From Tenebrio molitor (taxonomy: Eukaryota > Arthropoda > Insecta > Coleoptera > Tenebrionidae): DNA of 64,000 nt. Below, piece after piece: positions 43,585 to 54,240 of this stretch. Made by a program: the position numbers and the translations under genes. The stretch lies in contig NC_091049.1 of the NCBI RefSeq assembly GCF_963966145.1, forward strand, positions 6,882,001 through 6,946,000, written 5' to 3'. The first letter of the stretch is position 1. Every line of letters starts with the position of its first letter. The notes beneath the pieces are model-generated. The model saw only the letters and a list, made by a program, of their open reading frames with translations, ran no database searches and had not been told where the DNA came from.

Positions 43585-45165
43585 GAATGAATGCTTTATT
43601 TTGCCCTAGCGGCTTTCCGATTCCTTTAACATAAAACAGCAATTCCAAAAAATAAAAAATAAACAATATTCCTATCGCCTACCGTTTTCCTTCACTGTTC
43701 TTTCCGTTCCCTTCGCTTCCTCGAAGCTACCGTGAGATCGAAAAAGTAGAGTAGGCGCTGACTAAACATTTCAGTTGGCAATTCGTGAGATTTCAATTAA
43801 CAGATGTCAGTCTTAAAAGTTAGGTTAGTGATTTTGAGAATGTTGAAATCTTGATTTTAATAAAGAATTTTGTGTGACCTCGGTTGTAAAAGAATTTCCT
43901 CAGCTAGTGCAATGAAACAATGAGATTTAAAACTTCCGCACCTTTATTTAACGACAACGGTGAGCACGGAGCACGCGCACGCCGCTTGTTTATAACTTGA
44001 TCCAAGATCCAACGATCATCGATCAATCAATATTATCCAGAGAGGTTCTTGTCGGTTGTGGGGGGCTCTTATTGTCAAGGGGTAATTGCATGCACAACAG
44101 ACACACGATAGAGAAAAAAGCGCAAATCTTTTTTAAGAATAAGCTGAACTGTACCAAATGATAGGTTAGTTTCTTGGGTTAATTTCTGCAATAATTCTTT
44201 GTTCACCCTCTTCAATATTTTCAGCTGACCTTTCTGTCGGTCGTCTACTGCCTTTTTTGCGCAAAACACTCCCTGTTTCCAAAAACATGTTTACGCATTT
44301 GTAGACTTTCTGGGCAAGTTGTTGGTTGGTGTTGGAAACTTTTGTTGTCTTCATCTCTTTACTGTATATTGTCCTTATTTTCAACGATTTATTGCCTATA
44401 TGAACTTTTCTTTCCATACATCTTTCTTCTACTTCCTTTTCGTGTCGCTTTTCTTTAATCTCCAATTTCACCCCTGTTATTGTTCTACCGGTAACTTCTC
44501 CCTTTTTCTTTTCTCTTTATGCCCCTTGACCTTCCCATTTGTACTCTTTCGGTAGCCACTTTCCCTTTTGCGCTTCTTTTCCGGTTTCGGTTATCTTTGT
44601 CCATCTACTTTTTCTCGCCGTTTCGACTTCTCTTCTTCTCTCCTTCTAAATTTTTTTCTTCAGTTATTCTTCTCTCTCATCCCATATAAACCAATCCTCG
44701 TTTATCTGTATCCCCCTGTATCCCATTTTCACCCTTTTTCCTCTGTCTCTCTCTTTTCCAGCCACCTGTCTTAACTTCTTTTGTGTTTTCCTTTCTTCGT
44801 TTGTCAAATCATCACCTATATGCATCCTCTCATCATTCTTTACTTCAACTTACTCTTATTTAGCCTAATGTTCTTCTTCTGCTCCCAACTTTCTATTTTT
44901 GCCAGAATCATCTTATCTTTATTTATTTTAAAAGCTTCCTTTACGTTCACTCTCACTCTCCCTTTTTAAGCATTCTTCCACCCCTTTCTCTATATTTCCT
45001 CTTATTCTCCTTATTCCGGTTATTATAACATCATTCTTCCTCTCGTTTTCTTCTCTTTGTTCCATCTTTTCCTCTATAATTTTCATCCTTTTCATCAAAT
45101 CTGCCTACTCCGGCTGCTATTTTTCTTATTTTCCTCTCCTCTCTCACTGTCACTAATTATTCTTT
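43585..45165 (-). mobile_element. non-LTR retrotransposon derivative, copy 1
   Basis: The minus strand ends in GGGCAAAATAAAGCATTC, the 3' terminus shared with the copies at 47.4-48.1 and 50.0-51.4 kb. Upstream are purine-rich coding remnants with IRTIYSKEMKTT (a segment typical of the endonuclease region of such elements) near 44340-44470. A DDE transposase fragment and unrelated DNA interrupt it (43745-44340). No reverse transcriptase is recognisable between the endonuclease region and the 3' end. Confidence 0.6.
44075..44335 (-). pseudogene. DDE transposase fragment, HTH half
   Basis: In two frames the minus strand encodes FLETGSVLRKKGSRRPTE, then LTQETNLSFGTVQLILKKDL and YRVSVVHAITP. This is the DNA-binding helix-turn-helix half of Tc1/mariner-like insect transposases (DUF4817-type arrangement). 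A frameshift near 44200 and the lack of a catalytic half make it a relic. It lies within the decayed retrotransposon copy. Confidence 0.65.
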
Positions 45166-45520
45166 GCTTAGCTCCCCCTTCTCCTCGGGACAAGATTAAA
45201 ATACGAGCTTAGCGAGGGTTTTAAGGCCTCGAGGGCAATTAGAAAAGCCCAATTTATCCAGAAACGAGTTGCATACAAAATTTTATTGCTTGAAACGGTT
45301 TCCCTGAAGCTTCCAAATATTTTTAAAATGGTCTCACATTTGCCTTTGACAGTTTTGACAGAAATGTAACGTTGAAAGCAACGCAAATGCAACGGTTCGT
45401 TATCTGCTCATTTTGCTTTAGGGCAGTTAAGAGGCAGTTTACAAAGGAGAAAAATGAGTATTTATGACAGTTGAAAACAATAAATTAATTTTTAATTTAT
45501 TTCATGCCATATAAATTTTC
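45166..45520. other. non-coding, traces of the 14.2-kb foldback family
   Basis: An AACGAGTTGCATACAAAATT and GACAGTTTTGACAG neighbourhood resembles the nested element at 14227-14529. No gene. Confidence 0.35.
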
Positions 45521-45524
45521 TCTT

Positions 45525-45749
45525 GTTCCGAGAAACTTGGTCAAAATTTTTCCCAAATAATCGAATTTTGATATTGCCTAACAAGTTCCACTTTTCCTTT
45601 ACCTAATACCACCAAATGATCCTACTAAACAGGACAACTCCACAATTATTTTTCGAAACACTGTCATTACGTTATGAAAGACTGGTATTATGACGACACC
45701 TGTTAGACAACATTTTACGGGAAAAGGAGAAACACGGAACAGTTGCCGG
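45525..45749 (+). promoter_or_regulatory. conserved 5' flank of G4
   Basis: The only part of the G-unit flank still recognisable at G4, despite greater overall divergence. This points to promoter or 5' UTR function. Confidence 0.45.
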
Positions 45750-46751
45750 ATGGCGAACATGATGTCACGTCAGAAAAAAAATTGTCTTTACTTTCTTTTT
45801 CATATTCTTAAGTTAAGTTTAGAAGAATGCGAAGACACACCGTCCAGTTTAATCAGATACAAAGTTTCGAATGACAAATTAACTGAGTTTGAGATTGAAG
45901 GAAATATTGTTGTAACATCTTCAGAGAGTTTTTTGGTGCAGGTGGATTTGCTCAACAATACCAAATTGTGCAGCAAAATGTTGAGTATTTCGTACAGTGT
46001 TAGATCTCTTTGGTTCAGCGCTGACAACATTAGAGAAATCGAGAGTGAGTTATTGAAGAATCAAAAAGTGAGTGACAACCTTTACATTACCAGTGGCAAA
46101 ATAAAAACCATAAAGAAACACACGTTCAAAGATCTTGAAGTTTCGGTTTTGGGTCTATTCAACAACGAGATTGTGGCAATAGAAGAAGAAGCTTTTGTTG
46201 GTTTGCCGTTTGTTTCCCTCATTAACCTATGTCACAACAAAATACAGTGGATCCACTTGAGAAGCTTTGTGGACGTGCCGGAACTGACCCTTTTGAATCT
46301 AAACCACAACAGCATCTCAAGGATAGAAAAACGTTTTTTTCAGTTTTTTCAACAGGACCATTTACACATTGATCTAAGTGTCAATAGGATTAAGTTTGTA
46401 GATGATGAAGCTTTTGCTGGATCAAGAAGCGCAGCTATAGACCTCGATCTGGAGGAGAACCGCATTGAGTTGTTATCATTCGGAATTTTTCAAGACCGTC
46501 GTTTCAACAGAATCAATCTGATGCTAAACAATATTTCGAAACTCTCGAGCGACTTTTTTAATGAACATTACGATGTTGGCACTTTAGACCTAAGTTTCAA
46601 CCACTTAAACGAGGAAAGTTTGGAAGTGTTGAAGAATTGGGCAGAGAAGAATGACGTTTTTCTTAAATGTTTCGCGAATTCGGGGGGAATCAAAATGGGA
46701 ATATGCGTTCTGTTGATTTTTGTTACTTTGGTACTGGGCAAGCTAGTCTGA
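45750..46751 (+). CDS. LRR surface protein G4, probably GPI-anchored
   Basis: 333 codons from the G1-equivalent ATG (353 from the in-frame ATG at 45690). Same architecture as G1-G3, with one extra Glu before the first N-terminal cysteine (SLEECED) and many substitutions in the second half of the LRR region (HLHIDLSVNRIKF, LDLEENRIELL). C-terminal tail CVLLIFVTLVLGKLV. No MITE or shared 3' flank beyond the first hundred bases, so this is the oldest of the four G copies. Intact. Confidence 0.85.
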   Translation: MANMMSRQKKNCLYFLFHILKLSLEECEDTPSSLIRYKVSNDKLTEFEIEGNIVVTSSESFLVQVDLLNNTKLCSKMLSISYSVRSLWFSADNIREIESELLKNQKVSDNLYITSGKIKTIKKHTFKDLEVSVLGLFNNEIVAIEEEAFVGLPFVSLINLCHNKIQWIHLRSFVDVPELTLLNLNHNSISRIEKRFFQFFQQDHLHIDLSVNRIKFVDDEAFAGSRSAAIDLDLEENRIELLSFGIFQDRRFNRINLMLNNISKLSSDFFNEHYDVGTLDLSFNHLNEESLEVLKNWAEKNDVFLKCFANSGGIKMGICVLLIFVTLVLGKLV

Positions 46752-46979
46752 AGAGATTGTTGAAGTTCGAATTGTTTTGAAAAATCTGCACAGATTAATT
46801 GTAGCACCTTGTGCCTAAAATAGAAGATTCCGTACGTGTTGCACACAAAAATTCTCCAATTCCTCCACCAATATTCTTCTGATTTACAATAGCTTTTAAA
46901 TTGTCTATTGTTCTTGAACCATTTAGCAGAATTTCCAAAATTATAACGAAAAAAATTAAACATATCACTTTTCTCTCAC

Positions 46980-47270
46980 CTTTCTAATTCTTAAACGTGT
47001 GTCTTCTTAGTTTTAATCTTTTCACCTATCTTGTCCCTCCAAGAAATTTTCTTCGATTTCCACAATAGTGGAAGCGTTGAAGATCAAAAGTTTGAACAGG
47101 CACGAACCGGAAAACAATTTCTTGCACAAAATATTGATGTTCCAACGAATTTTCCGAAAAGTAAATCGTGATCGAGATCAAACTGCAATTCCTTGCATTG
47201 TAAATCTACCGAAAGGAGGAAGCAAGATATCGAATACGAAAAATGAGCACAAGAGCACGTCATGGTCGAA
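46980..47270 (-). pseudogene. LRR pseudogene fragment, H-like N-terminal part
   Basis: Minus strand matches H around the HTFKDL segment (TTCTTAAACGTGTGTCTTCT on plus) and the cysteine-bearing N-terminal domain (CCGGAAAACAATTTCTTGCA). Frame is broken and the LRR half is gone. Confidence 0.6.
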
Positions 47271-47429
47271 TGAAAAAAATCTTCTTGGAGAAATTCAGTG
47301 TAACTATTTGTTAATATCAGTAAATATTGGTTCCTTTTTAAATAATATTTATGCTATAAACGTAATTTCGTTGTTCAAAACCGAAATGGGGGGTATGAAG
47401 AATATATTAGCCAATATTTAATCCAGTCC

Positions 47430-47534
47430 TATTATGTCTTTCTTTTCCTACGATTTGCAATAAAATGCAAATAAGCAATAAGACAGAATAGAAAGGTGTT
47501 GATGGTGGACACAGAGAAAATGTTTGAGCGTATA

Positions 47535-47567
<33 letters not shown>

Positions 47568-48125
47568 TAAGCGAATGGCTGGTACGGCAGATTGAGGAGA
47601 TATATGCAAGAACAAAAAACAAGGTGAAGGTGGGAAAGACGAGATAGTGAGGAAGGCAAACAAGGTGGTGGGATGTGGGGAATAGGAGAGAGAAAGTGGG
47701 GAACTGATTTCAGAAGGAGGGAAAAGAAGAAGGCGAAGAAGGAGAGAGAGGTACTGCCAGAGGAACGGGTATGCCAGTGAAGAATTGGAAAGATTGAGAG
47801 CAAAAGGAAGATGGTTGAATGTTGAGCTGAGTGAAAGGGACAAAGACACGGACAAGCAAGGAAAAAGGGAGGGAATCAAAGAATAATACACAATAGGGAG
47901 TGCGAGAGGTGTCTGACAGAGGAGACAAAAGGAAGATAGGATGGATGAAAGAGATATGGAAGAGGAAGGAAAGGATTGGGGAAGGAGAGGGGTGGGGGAT
48001 AGAAACTAAAACTATTATTTTTTTAAACTTCTTTGAATTGTTAATTTATGTTTATGTGTATATATGTATGTTTATAATGTATTTCGGAATCCGACAGCCC
48101 GTAGGGCAAATAAAGCATTTGTTCT
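47430..48125 (+). mobile_element. non-LTR retrotransposon 3' part, copy 2
   Basis: Purine-rich plus-strand sequence with broken charged coding remnants, ending in GGAATCCGACAGCCCGTAGG then GCAAATAAAGCATTTG, the family 3' end. Includes a (GA)n run near 47540-47568. The open frames of the complementary strand here (Ser/Leu/Pro-rich) are artefacts. Confidence 0.6.
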
Positions 48126-48176
48126 ATTCTACAAAAAAATATTTTGGTCAACTACAACTTCGCAAATTTGAGTGCT

Positions 48177-49145
48177 CTACAAAAATTGGACAACGATAAA
48201 TGCCCCAATTACTAACAAATAGTTGCTCAAGTGACCACCAGCAGAGTTGAGGGAATACCTAAAAATAATCCCATTCTCAACACTCCAGCTTTCCAACACC
48301 TCCAAAGTCTCGTTGTTCAACGGATTAAAACTCAAATCCAAAAACGCGATATCTGTGCATTCTTCAAAGAACTCGTCAGAAATAGTCGAAATTTCGTTGC
48401 CTTCCAAGTGCACCTCCTTGAAGTGCCGCTTCTGGAAACCACCGGACAGGCACTTGATGGAATTACCCCTCAAGAGCAACACCACATTTTCCGCTGCGGA
48501 TCCGTTGAAAACCTCCTCATCCAAAACGGCGATTTGATTGTCCGTCAGATCGATATGCGTCATGTACGCGTTGAGGAACTTGAAGACGTTGTCTTGCAAC
48601 TTCGCGATTTGGTTGTTGTGGGCGAGGAAGGTTGTCAGTTGTGGTAACCCAACGAAACTGCCCGGGTTCAGGCTTATCAGTTGGTTGTCACCCAAATCGA
48701 GCATCGCTAGAAATGGCAGATTGACGAAAGCTTCCTCTTCGATCGTGGCGATTTCGTTATTTCTCAACTCCAGATATTGAACTGGGAGATCCTTGAACGT
48801 GTCTTTCTTTATGGTTCTTATCTTGCTTGAAATTATGGCGATGGACTTGATAACTTGTTGGCCGTGGAAGAAATCAGGTTCCAGTTGTTCGACATACGGC
48901 GCGATGAAGCGAACAGATTCGAACTTATAGAGGTCTTCGAACATTTCTTTGCACAAGATCTTGTTGTTTAGTGTGTCTGCCTCGAGGATCGAATTGTCTT
49001 TCAGTGTTGTTATCGTTTTGTCGGTTTTCGCTATAGACACGCCGCTTTGGAGGCCTGGGTAAACCAAATAGTAGTCGATCGCGGTCTGATCACATCCAAG
49101 AGTTGTCCCAAGAAGGACCAAGTAGACAAGAAGGGCGGACCTCAT
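48177..49145 (-). CDS. LRR surface protein I, probably GPI-anchored
   Basis: 322 codons from the ATG that starts a clean signal peptide (MRSALLVYLVLLGTTLG); an in-frame ATG at 49232 would add 29 residues. N-terminal domain with CDQTAIDYY and the LNNKILCKEMF motif, the RTIKKDTFKDLPV segment, about seven LRRs (YLELRNNEIATIEEEAF, MLDLGDNQLISL, HIDLTDNQIAVLDEEVF and so on), last repeat FLDLSFNPLNNETLEVLESW, then a polar NSAGGH stretch and a hydrophobic tail ending FIVVQFL. It is more diverged from the G genes than they are from each other and has higher GC in the coding region. Intact. Confidence 0.85.
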   Translation of the reverse strand: MRSALLVYLVLLGTTLGCDQTAIDYYLVYPGLQSGVSIAKTDKTITTLKDNSILEADTLNNKILCKEMFEDLYKFESVRFIAPYVEQLEPDFFHGQQVIKSIAIISSKIRTIKKDTFKDLPVQYLELRNNEIATIEEEAFVNLPFLAMLDLGDNQLISLNPGSFVGLPQLTTFLAHNNQIAKLQDNVFKFLNAYMTHIDLTDNQIAVLDEEVFNGSAAENVVLLLRGNSIKCLSGGFQKRHFKEVHLEGNEISTISDEFFEECTDIAFLDLSFNPLNNETLEVLESWSVENGIIFRYSLNSAGGHLSNYLLVIGAFIVVQFL

Positions 49146-49987
49146 CGTAGCTAGGAGTTTCACCAGAACTGGCCACGCAATAACGACGAATGTACGAGTC
49201 AGGTCATAAAATACAATTTTCTTTCGTAACAATCATAATTATACTATATTGTCCAAAAACTGTCATAATACGTAGCTAGTCCTTCATTTCTCTTTTACTG
49301 TTCAAGTTTTCCATCTCTTCCTACCGCCATACTTTTTTACCTCTCTCCCTCTTTCTCCAACAGTTTCTCATCCAAACACTTATATTTATTTAAACATCGG
49401 TGATGCCAACGGACCTATCCCAATTGATTTTTTTAAATTACAAACACACTATTTTTACTTCTATTGGTACAAATGCTTTCGACTATTGATTGATTACTTT
49501 ATCTTTTGTCGTACTTTAGAACTGATTTCATGGTATACATTTTATTCACATAACTTGCCTGCGGAACCAGAATAGTTATTTACATTAGAGTACGGTAGGG
49601 GTATTTTACAGCGCGAAAACTTGGTTTCAGACATGAGGCGAATCCGAGTGTCTAATTAGTTGGATCGTTGTAAAATACCTACAGAACGACATTTGTATTA
49701 GACTTTTCGGCTGACCAAATGTTTTATTTTGCACTTTTGCAGATTTTTATGAATTAAAACAAATATCAAACTTTTTGACATACAGGGTTGCCAACCCACT
49801 AAGTTGTATTTTCCCTATTATGATTATGATTATTTAATTGTAAATAAAAATTAACTGAATCGTCTAGCAGCAATATTAGAATTTTTTCAACTAATAAGTG
49901 ATGAGCTGTAATTAACAAAATTTATTAGACAGTAGAATAATGAGTATATTGTTAAGAAAATAGTCTACCACTGGTTGAATTATTTGA
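49146..49987. other. 5' flank of I
   Basis: No gene; contains the repeat copy listed at 49565-49760. Confidence 0.4.
49565..49760 (+). repeat. repeat family copy a (inverse at 51950-52125)
   Basis: TAGTTATTTACATTAGAGTA, CAGCGCG, GTAAAATACCTACAG and CATTTGTATTAGACTTTTCG occur here in order and again on the minus strand at 51950-52125. About 180 bases of an unknown mobile or foldback family. Confidence 0.6.
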
Positions 49988-51350
49988 ATGAATGCTTTAT
50001 TTTGCCCTACGGGCTTTCCGATTCCTGATTACATTTTTCTTTAAACATAAAACAGCAATTCCAAAAAAAAAAAACAGTTTTATGCCTATCCCCCACTCCT
50101 TTCTTTCTCTGTTCTTTCCCTCTCCTTCGCTTCCTCAAAGCTATTTCGAGATGGTCCGACTCTACTCTCTCTCCTATTCTGAATTCTTCTACTCTTTCCC
50201 ATGCTTCTTCATTTACCATTCCGTAATCTATCACTGTTTCGCCCCTGCTATCTATACATGGTGTCTCAAAAATGGCGCCCAATCTCCTAAGGGTCTTAAA
50301 GAATAGAAGTCTGGTAAGGTAAATCTCAATACCAAATTTGGTCGGACCAACAGAGTTTGTATAACTTGGTGTTAAATATGGGGATTTCAAAGAGATGTAT
50401 CTCCTTTATTACCAAATTTTACAGCTGAATTATAAATAACTTTACAATTTTACTTTTTCCAAGACCCCTTTGGGTAGTGGAACAACACAGAAGTCCTTCT
50501 TTTTAGAGTAATGACCTAGCAAAATACGCTAAAAGAACAGTGGCAACATTGACCTCAAAGGAGAATTGGTTTGGTTGATTGTGCATACCAACCGATGTTG
50601 CCAAATTTGCTTATTTTAAAATATGTATAACTTGGAAACTAGCCAATGGAAAAAAAAATTACAACGAAATTGAACTCAACTCTTCAAATAGTTTAACCCC
50701 TCAAGAGATTGGGCACCATTTTTGAGACACCTGTATAAGTCCATTCCCCTTCTTCCTCCCCTTGTTTGATCCCGTTCAATACCTCCCATCCATTTTCTTC
50801 GATCCATTCCATCGGTTTCTTTCCCTCTGCATTTTTTACCTTGCTTTTGGATTTTTTTCCTTCCCCCTCTCCTCTTCCCAATTTGCTGCTCCTCTTTCTC
50901 CTATTCTCCTGTTGAAGTCCCCTCCCAAGAGTGTACGATCTTCCCAGTTTCCTTTCATTGCGTCTTCGTCACGTCTTCTTGTTGTCTTCATCTCTTTACT
51001 GTATATTGTCAATATTTTCCACTATTTATTGCCTATATGAACCTTTCTTTTCATGCATCCTTCTTCTTCTCCCTTTTCGTGTCCCTTTTCTTTAATCCTC
51101 AATTTCACCCCTGATATTATTCCCCCGGTAGCTCCTCCCTTTTTCTTTTCTCCTTTTGCTCCTTGACGTTCCCATTTGTACTCTTCCAGTAGCCACTTTC
51201 CCTTTTACGCTTCTTTTCCGGTTTCCGTTTTCTTTGTTCGTCTATCTTTGCTCACCGTTTAGTCTTCTCTTCTTCTGTCCTTTTTCTAAGAATTTTCCTT
51301 GAGTTTCTCTTCTCTCTCATCCCATATAAACCATTCCCAGTTTATCTGAT
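49988..51350 (-). mobile_element. non-LTR retrotransposon derivative with endonuclease remnant, copy 3
   Basis: Minus-strand pieces read EWIEENGWEVLNG...EGEWTYTG (50693-50881) and, after an inserted MITE, ETVIDYGMVNEEAWERVEEF with ERVESDH (50007-50260). Together these are the C-terminal part of an APE-type endonuclease domain (the SDH motif is catalytic in this family). Straight after it comes the 3' end, GGGCAAAATAAAGCATTC, with no reverse transcriptase between. The 5' part is matched in copy 1. A non-autonomous, internally deleted element. Confidence 0.75.
50255..50735. mobile_element. MITE inserted in the retrotransposon
   Basis: The right end read inward gives TACAGGTGTCTCAAAAATGG (50735 leftward); the left end is TACATGGTGTCTCAAAAATG (50255). 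Inverted homology runs about 40 bases through GCCCAATCTC. TA at both flanks. It splits the endonuclease frame of the host element cleanly, dating it after that insertion. Confidence 0.85.
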
Positions 51351-51529
51351 ATGAGATATGAGAGAAGTAAAATGTGTTATTAATATAATTATTATTGTGA
51401 AAGTGAGTCACTCGAGTTGAGCAACATTTGTTAATTTAAATTCCCAGTGAATTTATTTTATGTGAGCAACCTTTTCGTAACTCATCGTTGCACTTTCCTC
51501 TTCTCATTTTCTTGTTTTATCACCAACGG

Positions 51530-51720
51530 GAAATGTAACGAAGCGCAAATCTCTTTAATGGAATACTCCGTTCCTAACAATCAAACAGAAACAAAATAAA
51601 CAAGGGTGGATAGGACCACAAGAGTGACAGCCGACGATACACTTCTCGGTGTAAATTGCTTAAACAACATGAGCAAGGGAAGGTTCGACGATTTTTACAA
51701 GTTATTAATATTTCCACCTC
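51530..51720 (+). pseudogene. LRR pseudogene fragment, N-terminal
   Basis: AATCTCTTTAATGGAATACT and CAGCCGACGATACA match the pseudogene at 59018-59480 and encode the C.E.QISLMEYS start of the J/K-type N-terminal domain. It carries a TAA and an insertion, then decays. Confidence 0.65.
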
Positions 51721-51949
51721 CCCAACTTTAAACACACGTCATTTTACGATTTACTGACGGATGCTGTAAATATCTGGGGGAATACGGTAGCACGCACGGT
51801 AAATTTTCTCTTTTTACAGTTACTTTACTTTAATTTAGTGTAAAACAGGCATTTACCTGTATTATTTTTCCGACGAATGTTTTTTTTTACTATTTATTGA
51901 CTAATAAATGGCTAATAATCCTAATAGAGAAAATACAACCCATCGGGTT

Positions 51950-52125
51950 GACAGCTCTGCATGTCAAAAATTTGGCATTTGTTTTCGGTCAGCCGAAAAA
52001 TCTAATACAAATGTCGTGCGGTAGGTATTTTACATCGCTACAACTAATCAGGCACGAGGCAAAGCCGAGTTGTCGCGCTGAAAAATACACTTACCGCACT
52101 CTAATGTAAATAACTGTTACAATGA
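51950..52125 (-). repeat. repeat family copy b
   Basis: Inverted counterpart of 49565-49760. The two copies lie about 2.2 kb apart and flank retrotransposon copy 3. Confidence 0.6.
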
Positions 52126-52334
52126 ATAAAAACTAAAATGAAAAAAATCCGATATGTAATTTTTTTTACAAAAAAAAATGCAAATTCAAAATGTTGTTCA
52201 AAGCGACACTCTCCAAATGTAGAGATTGAAAAATTACAGGAAGAAACAAAGTTATGATTCAGATTTATCTCACAGTTTGCAGATCGAGCCCACAAATTCT
52301 GAATTTCTGAATAAGCTGAAGGCTTAATGAGTCA

Positions 52335-52640
52335 ACAGATCAAGAAAGCTTCATTTTTCTTTGTTGCACCACTCTCAAGTGATGAACGTGTGATTTTTAT
52401 GATTTTTATTGTGGTGTCGGGAATGTCGAGAAATGCGTACATTTCTTGCCCTTTGCTTCCATTTCCTTCACGTTTTCAGCGTTGAAGTACAGGAAATCAA
52501 ATTGATAAAAATCGTCGAACATTCTCCCGTACAAGATTAAATTGCTTAATGGATTTACAAATAGATTCGCAATGTCTACTCCCACTCAAATAGTCCTTCG
52601 ATTTCTCCAGTTGGCGTGTTATTGATTAAAAAAAAATCAC
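52335..52640 (-). pseudogene. LRR pseudogene fragment
   Basis: Minus-strand matches to the J/K N-terminal half: the segment behind TTCTTGCCCTTTGCTTCCAT, the FDDFYQF-type motif around ATCGTCGAACATTCT, and the region before it. Frames shift repeatedly. Confidence 0.6.
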
Positions 52641-52685
52641 AACACAAATTTCAGTCAGTGTAGAGAAATATCTGTTTTCAATACA

Positions 52686-52790
52686 AGTGAGCAAAGTAGT
52701 CCATTTAATCACGAGTACGGAAGTTGGGTGTCTGAGCCGAAGGCGAGGACACCAACTGTACAAGTGATGAAATGCACATTTGCTCATGCG
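52686..52790. repeat. short foldback
   Basis: GTGAGCAAAGTAGTCCATTT and GAGTACGGAAGTTGGGTGTC face their inverse (GACACCAACTGTAC, AAATGCACATTTGCTCA) around a short loop. Confidence 0.5.
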
Positions 52791-53784
52791 TGTTGGATAT
52801 GATTTTTTTCATAATCATAAAAAAAAGTCGCGGAATCGAAATTTCGGGCAGCATTTTTTTGTCACTTTGTGCATTTTGAATACAGTGAGTGTAATTAAAT
52901 CATCGGTTTTACCTGCTGCCTACACCTTATTATGCCGCAAATCACTATTTTTTAATGTAAATAAATCAAATTGACAAAAACATGACAAGAGTAAAAAATG
53001 AGGTTATATTAACGTAAACTGTACATACCTATCATTATCTAGCTGCATCACTATTTTTCATAATTGTTAAAATCACTGAAACAATAATTTATACAAAATT
53101 AGCCCAACAGGGAACTCACGAAAACAGTTTTTCACAACAAAACTTGGATCAACAAAATTCGAAACAAAAGAGATTATGTTGTTAGGCGTTGCGTGTTTGT
53201 GATTGGTTTACTGATTTTAGTTTAATCAGTGATACCAACACACAATGCATTTAGCATGAATTTTACCAGAAGTTTACCCCAAATAATTTCACGTTTTTTC
53301 GTCAATTCAAATCTAAATAACAGGTTACAAATTTAATAAGTCAAAAATAAGACAAGCTTTACTTACTAATATTCAGAAAGTATTTTAAAAACAGATTAAA
53401 AAACTTTCAGTACAACATATTTGGCGCCCTCTATCCACAAACTCTCAAACCATTCACTTTGCTCACAAGTGAGAAAATATTATTTCCTCACTAGTGATTC
53501 ACTTTCCATCTTTGTTAACTATTTTCAGTGGGCAAAAACCACTAAAATTCAATGATCATAGAAAAAGTAAATTGTTCAACTACTTCTATATGTATTCTTG
53601 ACAAAGATTCTAGAGTATTTGCGATTTATTTTATTTATTACGTCATAGTTACAATGCACCGAAAATAACCAAAAAAAATTGCTACAAATCAAAGCTGAAA
53701 TCACGAACGCAACTATTTTCTGTGTATAAATTTCAACGAAACAAGTGGAAACAACTTTCTAGCTTCAATTCTTTTCCAAAAGAT
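52791..53784. other. AT-rich spacer, nothing seen
   Basis: No gene or clear repeat; GCTCACAAGTGAGAAAATAT near 53461 echoes the foldback at 52686. Confidence 0.45.
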
Positions 53785-54240
53785 TCACAGAGAAATTCGA
53801 AATCTTGTTGAAAATTCTGTTATGACGCAACTCCAAGAAACTCTTCGGATTCAGGCGAGTCGTCTTATTTCTGGATGCATGCAAAGCACGGCAGGTTATG
53901 AAAGCTTCATTTTTGATTGTTGTAACTTCGTCCTCAAACAGACGTGCGGCAGCACTCAGATTCTTAAACGATTGCTTCTTTTCATTTTTATTGTGCCGTG
54001 GGCATTGTCGAGGAATGTGGAGATTCCATGCTCTAGTCGGAAATTTGTTTCAATTTCCTCCACATTCACAGCGTTGAAATAAACGGAATCAAATTTGCAG
54101 ACATCGTTCCATAGGTATTCTCTCACAAAAGATCATATTACTTCATGATTTTACATATATTGTAGATTCGCCAAGTCTCTACCGTCGGTATAGTCTTATC
54201 GATTTCTTCTGTTGGTGTGTTATTGTATTGTCGATTAATT
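53785..54240 (-). pseudogene. LRR pseudogene, J/K type
   Basis: Minus strand shows in order the N-terminal domain, the cysteine/LNN region, the ATTCTTAAACGATTGCTTCT (FK.L) segment and part of an LRR, with deletions and several stops. Confidence 0.65.

Noticed and set aside
44319..44969. Phe/Ser/Leu-rich plus-strand frames 44.3-45.0 kb
   Set aside because: Antisense of a purine-rich retrotransposon coding strand.
47407..47928. Ser/Leu/Pro-rich minus-strand frames 47.4-47.9 kb
   Set aside because: Complement of purine-rich retrotransposon sequence including a GA microsatellite.
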